Assembly (NCBI RefSeq): GCF_009905375.1
Contig: NC_133657.1
Span: 67,117,233-67,181,232, forward strand
DNA: 64,000 bases
Direction: 5' to 3'
Origin: Apium graveolens
Lineage: Eukaryota > Streptophyta > Magnoliopsida > Apiales > Apiaceae
Positions 43,501-51,956 of the stretch are shown piece by piece (position 1 is the stretch's first letter; each line of letters starts with the position of its first letter). Below the pieces are notes generated by a model. It was not told the DNA's origin, did not search any database, and worked only from the letters and a program-made list of their open reading frames with translations. The position numbers and the translations under genes were made by a program.

Positions 43501-43836
43501 CTCCCATCTCTCTTTCAACTTCTCCACCTCATTTTCAAGAACTTCAACTCTATCATGATCACAAGACCCATTGCTTACATCAGTCTCTTTAAGCTTGTCA
43601 TGCATGGGGTTTTGTGAAGAACTCTCAACTTGATTCTTGTCCAACCCCTGATCTTTAGATTTGTCTTGTGCATGTTGATGATATTGAAGCTGATTCAAAG
43701 TAGGGTTTAGGTTTGGACAAGAATCAAAATGATCTTCAAGATCTTTCCACTCAACTAAGAGAGAGAGAATTGCTTTTTTCAAACCCTTTCTCTTCATTTC
43801 TGTGACTTGCATGTTGCTACTCATATTCTCTTCCAT
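37782..43836 (-). CDS. Host gene: DUF3444 protein with coiled coil and two zinc-ribbon-like modules
   Basis: Three exons on the minus strand (43836-43260, 42435-41677, 40519-37782) join in phase to 1357 codons. Exon 1 encodes a Glu/Lys-rich coiled coil (residues ~95-185). Exons 2 and 3 each start with a related module: short HLRS-containing leader, CPFC...CCSSCSKRI or CPFC...FCPSCSKQI zinc-ribbon-like pair, then KTRGKEYQR and a basic RKRREI/RRRREIDLG segment. Exon 3 continues with two DUF3444 domains, the first with DQLWACYDCVDSMPRFYAKI, IYPRKGEIWAIFKDW and FSHQVPSFRIN, the second with GQLWALYGQKDD, PWKGEIWAMHKSW and FSHRIPAFQLN. DUF3444 often occurs in plant J-domain proteins; no J domain is present here. 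The role is unknown; the basic segments suggest nuclear location. It is the only intact host gene in the window. Confidence 0.88.
40520..41676. other. Intron 2 of the DUF3444 gene
   Basis: 1157 bp, GT at 41676-41675 (GCAG|GTTACT) and AG at 40521-40520. I see no gene or bounded transposon inside. Confidence 0.75.
41677..42435 (-). other. Exon 2 of the DUF3444 gene
   Basis: 759 bases, a multiple of three, so it can be skipped without changing frame. The acceptor is TGATGCAG|ATATGG; the donor is TTCAAGTGCAG|GTTACT, almost the same as exon 1's donor. It encodes a second copy of the zinc-ribbon module found at the start of exon 3. Confidence 0.82.
42436..43259. other. Intron 1 of the DUF3444 gene
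   Basis: 824 bp, GT at 43259-43258 and AG at 42437-42436. No other feature recognised. Confidence 0.75.
43260..43836 (-). other. Exon 1 of the DUF3444 gene
   Basis: 577 bases from the ATG at 43836; a second Met lies four codons on. It encodes a polar N-terminus and a long Glu/Lys coiled coil ending KELDLKQKELDDGFRDLE. The donor is TTCAAGTGCAG|GTTAAT. Confidence 0.82.
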
Positions 43837-46800
43837 CTAGCATCAATCAAAGATATGTTGTTTGTTGACTTTGTAGATGCAGGTAGAATTGAGTTGAGAT
43901 GAACTAATGGGAACAGAGAGAGTAAGCATTCGCTAGTATTACGTGGAGTCTCCTTAGACTCACACGTCATCTTTATTATTTCCTTTTTCTTTTTATTCTT
44001 AATTTTTACAAAGTAAGATCCTAATATTCCATCTCTCCGTGAAGGAAGAATGGTGTTTAAAATATCTGTTAAATCATGGATCGGACCCCGATAATTTGAA
44101 TTAAAAAAATCGAAAAATCGTTAAAATTATTGTTAATGGTTTAGTTAATCGAACAATTTACACGTAAATAGTTGGGTTATAATTTTTAATATATTAAAAT
44201 TGATTAAATCAAACTGGTGCGTTATATAATAATACGTAAAAAGTCATAATATATAATAATAAACTAGCTCTATAGCCATGTGCATTGTGCATATTCTTGA
44301 TTACACATTTTTAATTATAGTTGCTGAAAGTATATTCATGTTATTTTTTGGTAAATCGATGACGTTAACGTATTTGTTTATGTATATGAATATTTTTACC
44401 TTTCTGGGGTATGATTATATCGATGTATAACATATTTTTCGACATTTAATATTAAACTGAAATAATATAAGTATTTCAATGATAAAAATGTGATAAGTAC
44501 GGAACAGGATTGTTGATCTTGATGGAAGTTTGTGTTTTTAGACTAATAATTTTCTCAACTCGAATTATGGGCCGTAACATTCATGATTCTCGAGTTTCTT
44601 TAATTATTTTTCTTCTATACATTAAAATTCGATATTTGTTATATATAAATATGGTTTAAAATTTTCAGTATTATATCACATATATCATTAATAGTTTTAA
44701 TCTAATCTTTGTATACGTGTAGTTTTAACCATTTTATAAAAAGCTATACTTTTAATAATAGTTTCCCATATTGTTAGAATCAAGAATAATTTATATTATT
44801 CGTCTTTCAATCTTCATACACTAATCTTATCTTTTTCCTTGAAAATGTATTTAATATATTTATACATACCTATAAATTGTTGATATTAAATAATGAACAA
44901 ATAATAATTAGATGCAGTATTGAGACAGAATACTTAATACATTCATATTAAATTAGATGTAATTAATACATGCATATTAAATGAAAATAACTATTAATAT
45001 ACAATTATGAGGGGCAATTCATCAATTCAGTAATTAAATATATAATAGATAATTAGATTAAAATTATAAATTATGCTTTTTCTCTATGTGTGTGTATATC
45101 TCTTCTATATATAATAGGAGAACAAATATATAATTTCATGAGATTAAAAAGTCTCATTAAAAAGACTAAATTACCCTTATTTGTAATATTTATATAAAAA
45201 ATTTGTTTTGTGGGAATCAGACTCAAGTTATTTCATTCAACTATACAAGCTCTTACCACTACATCATATTGTCACATGTGTTTTTTATCATATAGATAAT
45301 ATGTAAGTGTGCTAAATGAATATTTTATTTAACTTTAAAGATACTTACTTGAATTCCGAAAAAAAAGATAGTTAGTTGAATATTTGTACAGTTAATTTTA
45401 AAGAATTGAATTCCAAATATAAAATTAGGCATAGTACATAAAATGTATTATTATCTTATTTATTATTCATTTTTTAGTTTGAAAATATATCTCATATATT
45501 TTTAACATATTTTTTATTATAAAAAGTAATTAAAATGTACATATATAATTTATAAAAAAATATTGAAAATAGATTCGCTTAGATATAAATAATCTATATT
45601 GGTATTACATATTTAGATAAGTTCGAATTATAATGAGTCAATGCATTTTAGAACTTGGCCCATTATATAAAAAATACTCGAAATTTAACAACATGACCTG
45701 GCCGAAAAATATCGTCAAATTCTACGTTTAGTAAATTTAAATTACACGTTTGACAAGAATATCTTACCAATAATATGAATTTTTTTAATATCTTATGTTA
45801 ATATAAATTAATGTGTTGGGGTCTTTATAGTATCAAGTCAATTGATTATTTATATTAAAATCACTAACTTCACTGGTAACGAATTATTATTTTTGGGATT
45901 TGTCCCAATTTTAAGAATATTTGAAATTTGAAATGAGATCTCACTATATTTGTTAAAACTACGATGATATATTAAATCGATTTATTTTTCATTTTTACTT
46001 TAAAAAAACTAACTTTTTAAAAAGAATTCTTTTAGATCATCAATATTCATTGATCAAAATAATATTGTACAAATATTTTGAATTATTTTAATATTTTGAA
46101 TTAATCAAATAAAAGTTATATCTATACTATATTGTAGCATTTGATTTAATACATTTTATATTATTTAAGGAAAAAACATATATTGATCAATAATTTGAAA
46201 GAATTAACCAGTTCAACTGATATTTACAAAACTTTATCGAACTGAATTTTTTTAATTTTAGAAGAATAGTATAAAATGTTATCAAATTATTATATGAAGA
46301 AATATTAGAGTCGTAATGAAAGAAACTTAAAAATGGTTTAATTAACGATATAAATATAATTTTTCTTTCAAATTCTTGAAAAACAATCATGAATATTAAT
46401 AATAATTCTTAAAAATATATAATTCATTTTTATGTTACACCATGATTGATACCCGATTACATAAAAAATAGTTATGGATTGTTTGTCAGTGATAATGTGA
46501 ATGCCATATATAAATTATAGCAATTTATTTATTACATAATTTTAATTTTTGAATAATTAGAAATACATGTTATTTAAGTAATCAATTATCTCACTAGATG
46601 TTAATAATAATTATACATGTACATAAATCAGATATTTAGCATATAAATAATTAAAACCATCATAATTTACTAAGAGATGTAACATAAAATAATTTACATG
46701 CTAACACACACATACATATAACTTAATCTTACTTTGTTAACAGTAGTGTAAATAAATTTCCTACATACATACGTTGAATTTCAAAAACTAATATTTTTCA

Positions 46801-46985
46801 TTAAAATCAACTTTAATATTAACAATAATGTAAATTTTACGTTATTGTATATTATGATTGCAAGTCATTCTGACTTCAGTTATGCATTTTTTTTTAAATT
46901 GAGTAATTTAATTGTAAGTTAGTAGTGAACTCAATAATAATATAGAGCAATACATATAGTTTATTTAAATAAAATTCAAGATTTT
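43837..46985. other. Upstream flank of the host gene and long AT-rich intergenic sequence
   Basis: 43837-43950 probably contains the 5' leader of the minus-strand gene; no clear TATA box. The rest, to 46985, is very AT-rich with only short chance ORFs. I see no RNA gene, no bounded element and no coding motif. Confidence 0.4.
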
Positions 46986-46997
46986 TTTTATTATAAC

Positions 46998-47165
46998 TAA
47001 CCCGCAGCCGCTACCCTTCGGGTGCGCACTGGGTAAACCCTACGGACTCACGCAATAGCCTGCAAACCACGTGAACCAAGGTAAACCGCATTTAAGCGAC
47101 ATGCTCTGACTGAGGAGCCATAATCATAAATTTTCCTCCCGTGGGATTCGAATTGGACAACTCTG
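46998..47165 (-). mobile_element. Au-like SINE, 5'-truncated
   Basis: On the minus strand it contains the tRNA-type B box AATTCGAATCCCACG (near 47155) followed by GCGGTTTACC (A in place of G at one step), GTGGTTTGCAGGCTATTGCG, GGGTTTACCCAGTGCGCACC and CGAAGGGTAGCGGCTGCGGG. This 3' body is the one I recognise as the widespread plant Au SINE. A T/A-rich tail follows below 46998. No A box is clear upstream, so the 5' end is probably missing. Confidence 0.75.
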
Positions 47166-47400
47166 TATTCAACATATATGTTAATTTGTAGATTTTTATT
47201 TGTAAACATACACGACATTCTACAGATTAAGTTTAATCGTTTCGTTTTAAACGTACACTTACTACCCTGTTTATATTCATTCATTAAATACAAAATAACG
47301 GGTAACAAAAATATAATATAATATTAGTTGATTGGATATTCACTCCTAAAAGTGAGGAAACATTCGAAACTCCTAATATTATAGAAGGGGACATGGAGCT
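47166..47400. other. Short intergenic sequence
   Basis: AT-rich, no feature seen. Confidence 0.3.
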
Positions 47401-47820
47401 TGTTAGTCCCTTAACAATATGACAAGAATTACAGAAGGGGGTTGAATGGAATTCTTGAAATAAAATGTTCTAACTCAAATATAAATATAAGTGTATTGAA
47501 TAGCACAATGCGGAATAAAAAAATTAAGTGAATCAACACACAAGTAATTAAAAACAAGAGTCTTTACAAACTTTCTGGTGGATTTGAATGATTCCACCAG
47601 AGATATATATTATATATCAAGAGAACCCTGTGTGCAGAAATGCTCACAGCTGCTTACAACAATTGAACTTCTAAGACTACAGAGAAATGCTAAGAATCCT
47701 GCTTACAAATGTTTCTCTGCTTTCTTGCTTAGATCGATATTGTCTTAGTTGCTGCTACTTGGTTTATATATCACCAAGATTACAAAGTAATTAGACGAGA
47801 TAATAAAACAAAAACTATCT
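47401..47820 (-). repeat. LTR fragment of copia family A, cut by the Tat element
   Basis: It begins TGTTAGTCCCTTAACAATATGACAAG, matching the lower-coordinate end of the solo LTR at 9358, and follows it for about 420 bp through the TATA region (TTTATATATCACCAAG). At 47820/47821 it changes abruptly into a gypsy LTR, so the Tat element inserted here. The remainder should lie beyond the right window edge. Confidence 0.85.
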
Positions 47821-48402
47821 TGTTATAGGTAAAAAACTAAGGTTACTATTCGCTATATTTGTTGCTAAGGTTCGGGAGCTCAAGGCCTTTAATGGTTGCT
47901 CTCGTGTTTTGTAGCTTAATTCTGCCTTTACGAGATGCCTACGAATCTCTGTGAATTAGAGAATCAAGCCAAAAAACGTAGTTCTGAATTGTGGGGTGAG
48001 ACCCCTTATATAGACGTTGGTAGTCCTTGAATTGGACTTGGTATAGGAGACTTAGTGATCAAGTCTCTGAATTAGAATGGACTTTGGAGTCCTAAATAGT
48101 AGGAAACTGATTCCTTATCCTTCTAGGCCCCTTAGAGGCTAATCTGCAAGGATTTATGTCCTCATTGAGACTCTTTTCAATAGCTGATTTTTCCCTTATT
48201 AATTAATTACGAAATTAATTAATATTCAGGGTTTTTGGGCCTTCTTTGTTCCATCAGACCTGATCTGGTCCATCAGGCCTGATCAATGTGTTAACCTTTT
48301 TGGTCTGAATGTCATACATCTTCTTATTGGGCCTAGCAGCCCAAATCATGTATAATTACTGTAATATTTAATTACACAATCAGGATTTATTTATCCCTAT
48401 CA
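47821..48402 (-). repeat. 3' LTR of the Tat element
   Basis: 582 bp, TGATAGGGATAAATAAATCC (48402) to TTACCTATAACA (47821). It is preceded on the minus strand by the polypurine tract AAAGTTGGGGGGCAAA (48403-48418). It contains a doubled palindrome-like motif ATCAGRCCTGATC at 48256-48286. Confidence 0.85.
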
Positions 48403-48418
48403 TTTGCCCCCCAACTTT
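48403..48418 (-). other. Polypurine tract of the Tat element
   Basis: AAAGTTGGGGGGCAAA on the minus strand, directly against the LTR start at 48402. It fixes the LTR as the 3' one. Confidence 0.8.
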
Positions 48419-48669
48419 TGGGAAACCGTATAAGATTTCGCAAAAATTAAGTTCGTTCATTCCCTTTCAGGGTATCGTTTTGCATAAAGTGTGGAGCGAC
48501 CTACACGTTTACAACGATTTGCCTTGTACGCGGCTTCAGGGTCGTTTAAAAACTTCCCTTCCTATTTTCTTACCTTCTCCCTATTTTTAGGAATTTTAAA
48601 ACTTTTTCCCGAGATTTTTCCAATTTTTCTGCAATTTTTCACAAATATTCTTAAATTTTCAGCCCTTTT

Positions 48670-49265
48670 TCGACCAGGATCCTAGTCGAAATTTCGACCT
48701 GGATCCTAGTCAAATTTTGGGCCAGCTTTCCAATCCTGGTTGAAGGACTTCAACTAGGATCCACGACCTGGTTTTCGACCAGGATCCTAGTCGAACCTTC
48801 GACCTGGATTTTGGTCGAAAACTAGTGTCTTTCTTTGCTTCCTGGTCGTTTGGTTTCGACTAGGATCCACGACCTGGGTTTCGACCAGGATCCTAGTCGA
48901 ACCTTCGACCTAGATCTTAGTCGAGACTTATGTGCTTATTTGCTTCCTGGTCGTTAGATTTCGACTAGGATTCACGACCTGGGTTTCGACCAGGATCCTA
49001 GTCGATTCTTCGACCTGGATTTTAGTCTAGGTTTCTGCACCCCAATAATGTGCTTGATTCAGGAATTCGACCTCGATCCTGGTCTAGATCTCAACCCAGT
49101 TCTATTCTACCCGTAATTTTCGGATGTCTGTTCGAAAGAACTCGAGCAGAATTCACGAGCTGAAATTCGACCTCAATCCTGGTCTATTTCTCCCGTAATT
49201 TTCGGGTGTCTGTTCGAAAGAATTCGAGCAAAATTCACGACTTGGAACTCAACCTCAACCCTGGT
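48670..49265. repeat. Repeat array of TCGACCAGGATCCTAGTCGAA-type palindromes
   Basis: Many 20-21-base palindromic motifs (GACCAGGATCCTAGTC, GACCTGGATTTTAGTC and variants). They are organised at 48762-49060 into a higher-order unit of about 106 bp (CACGACCTGG recurs at 48762, 48868 and 48973). A second repeat, CCCGTAATTTTCGG...CGAAAGAAYTCGAGCA, has period 82 (49110 and 49192). It lies between the polypurine tract and the antisense ORF. Confidence 0.85.
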
Positions 49266-49376
49266 CTTATTGGGCTTCCTTCTTATCCAATTTGGATTGG
49301 GCCTTATTTTTTAGGGCTTTGATTTGGGCCTTTATCCTTACTGGGCTTTTTGTCCCTTCAACTTCACTTTTTCTCC

Positions 49377-49386
49377 TATATAAAGG
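49377..49386 (+). promoter_or_regulatory. Candidate TATA box for the Tat antisense ORF
   Basis: TATATAAAGG on the plus strand, about 110 bases downstream of the array and 225 bases before the ATG at 49611. The spacer has a CT-rich leader and a possible leader intron donor (CAG|GTAAGA at 49532). Inferred promoter. Confidence 0.6.
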
Positions 49387-49610
49387 AGTGAGTAGAGTCT
49401 ACTGCTCCTCACTTTCTCATTTCTAAATTCTCCTTCTTTCTTCTTCTGTTAAAAATCTCAGAGCAATAACAGTTGGTCGGAGTATCTTAAGCCCCAAAGC
49501 CTTCTTTAGGAGCATTACTTCAGGTAAGACTTCTCCCTTTACTTCTTGTGCTTGTTTTTGCATAGTTTGCATTTTAAAATTGTCTCCTTATGTGCCCCTT
49601 TTTTTCAAAT

Positions 49611-51611
49611 GGCTGATAAGAAAATGACCCGTTTGGCCAAGATGAATGTGGCCAGAAAGTCCAATGAATTCCCCATTCGGTCAAGGTACACTTCCTTGAT
49701 TGATATGATCAACACCCGAGGGGACGAGTACCCGTCAGATGCGCACCTAGACGCGCACGACCCTATTAGTGCCTTGCGGGATCCAAAGGAGCTGGACAAG
49801 TTGAGCGATTGTTTCAGAATCAAGGATCCTTTCAAGCTAGTTCTTGCAGGTCCGGCCGACAGGGCCTGTCAGTGGAGAAAAGACGCACTATGCGTCTACA
49901 GGGATACTTTAAGGGCAGGTATGCTGATGTGGGCATCAGCCCATGCCAACTCCCTCCTAACTCTTGGAGGTTGATTCTGTGCTATCTGTCGCAATGCGCC
50001 AAGCACAATGTCTCTACCTCTGTTGCTATTTTTAGAAAGATTTTCCAGTTCAAGAACAGTCCTGACAAGAATCCGGGGTGGGTTTCTTTAAACCAGCGCC
50101 CCACCATTCCCCACATAGTGAACGGGAAGTCCATCCCTGACAATAACTTGGGGTGGAAGAAAGATTTTATGTTCATCGTTTGGGAGGGTGGTGAATAGGG
50201 CACCCTATTTCGCTCATCTTTTGGGCTAGCCGTAGATGGGAGCCCAAACGATATAATTTTGTCTGAGGAGGAGACCAGAGCTTTCAACCTTCTTACGCAA
50301 GATAATGGGACTTCCCATTCTTGGGATCTTATCAGGGAGACCGTTCTTGTAGAACGCGTCCTTTCTCCCGTCCCTAAGAAGGGTACGTTTCCTTCCTTAT
50401 CTACTTGTTTTCGTTCCTTCTATCTTCTACTTTGCTAACTTTTCAACTTACTTATCTTATTTATTGTAGGGGCTGAGAAAATTGAGGAGGCTACAAAGCC
50501 TAAAGACCTGGAAATGACCAGGATGAAGCGTGCTGGAAAGGTTTTTAAAGACCCGCGCTTTGGGGATCGTTTCCCGGAGTTCCTACTCCAAGTAAAGGAA
50601 CCAGGCGAAGAAGGCCCCAGCCAAGTTTTACGTACCAAGCAAAAACCAGGGTCTTACTTCCAACCTGCTTGGGGAATCCGGGGCAAGGATTCGATTGTTG
50701 GAAATACAGCGCTTGCCAAGGAATGGTCTATGCATTCCATTTCCCCGATTGACTATCAAGACTTTGTCCTTCAACAGGACTTGGAGGCTAACGAGCTTTT
50801 CGGAGCTCAGGTTTTGGCGACGGTACGTCTTTTTCCTTTGCCATTCGTAGTTTTTTGCCTTTTTGATTTTTTCCATTTCTTACCATTGCTGTGTATCTTG
50901 TAGGCGAACGCCCATTTTCAAGGGGCGATTCACCAAGCCAATTCTTGGAAGGTTGGCCTCGAGGATGCGAACAAGAAGCTGGAGGAGGCCAACCAAAAAA
51001 TAGAGACCCTTGAAGCCCGACTTGTCTCATCTACTTCTGACTTGGAAACGACCCGGGCTGAAAATGTTATCCTTAAGGCTCAAAAGGATAAAGCCTTTGA
51101 CGGCTGGATGGACACTCAGGAGTTCAAGGATTTAATGGTGGAGCATGATGCCCTCCTTCATCCAGTCAGCTATAAGGAAGGCTGGGACGCCGCTGTGGAA
51201 GCCATTCAGGACGAGTTTCCAGAAGTCCTTGAACAGTCCTCCTTCCCTTGCCCTGTGCGAGTTCCAGCACTTGGGGGCGTTACAGATAAGCTCGCTGATT
51301 TGATCAAGGACGGCCCATCGGGAAGTCAAGGCCAAGGCCAAAAGAGGAAGGAGCTCGAGTCCAGCTCTGAAGAGGAGGAATCTTCTTCTGAGGAGGAACC
51401 TGAGCCCGTTATAAAGAAGGCAAGGGTAGAAGAGCCTCCAAAGACAACGTCTCCTAAACCAGCGTCTCCTGCAGCATTCAAAGCGTCCGAAGATAGTTCC
51501 GAGGGAACCTCTGCGGAGACTTCCGAGGGCACTTCCGAGGGACCGACAGAAGAGACATCCGAGGAGACTTCAGATAGTGGTTCCGAAGAATCCCAGCCTT
51601 CCAAGGCCTAA
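49611..51611 (+). pseudogene. Tat antisense extra ORF, three exons, one frameshift and one stop
   Basis: Oriented opposite to gag-pol. Exon 1 is 49611-50382 (donor AAGG|GTACGT), exon 2 50470-50822 (acceptor TTGTAG, donor GACG|GTACGT), exon 3 50904-51611 (acceptor CTTGTAG). The joins keep the frame; about 610 codons if unbroken. Exon 1 has a frameshift near 49910 and an in-frame TAG at about 50196. QLPPNSWRLILCYLSQ and HIVNGKSIPDNNLGWKKDF match the 'putative gypsy-type transposon' domain (Transposase_28-like) known from such antisense ORFs. Exon 2 has WSMHSISPIDYQD; exon 3 starts with a coiled coil (ANKKLEEANQKIETLEARL) and ends in a Ser/Glu-rich acidic tail. The function is unknown. Its 3' end converges with the 3' end of pol. 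Confidence 0.8.
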
Positions 51612-51956
51612 GTTTTTATGTATTTCTTCTTTCTTAGACAATATTGAACTTTGTAATTGACTTTTATTGTTTTCAGTCGTATTTTGCCCAAGTATCATCG
51701 TATTTTTCTTTCGATTTTTCAAACTCAAGTTTTTAACTCGGTTTTATCTTTCACAATGCATCAATCTAATAGGCTAAGATTAAGTCGAAGGCTTTATATT
51801 ATAACTTGGTATTCTTGATACCTTACATAAAATGGGTTCAACCCTGATAAAATCTAAACATAGCTTCTATATAGAAAAATCCTAAGCAAGCAAAGCTTCA
51901 AGGTGCTTTTAAACCTACTTGTCATTCTAACAAGTGAAAATCGTGCTTCAACTGTT
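51612..51956. other. Spacer between convergent antisense ORF and pol ends
   Basis: AT-rich, 345 bp, no ORF. The two transcripts of the Tat element would overlap or end here. Confidence 0.5.

Noticed and set aside
43255..43836. A separate FRIGIDA-like coiled-coil gene
   Set aside because: It lacks a FRIGIDA domain, and its end is a splice donor in phase with the next exon.
47048..47308. A small protein-coding gene on the minus strand
   Set aside because: Its 3' half is Au-like SINE sequence; the open frame is chance.
47821..48402. The Tat array motif being shared with its LTR, as in Athila and copia B
   Set aside because: The LTR has only a doubled ATCAGRCCTGATC motif, which is not the GACCAGGATCCTAGTC motif of the array.
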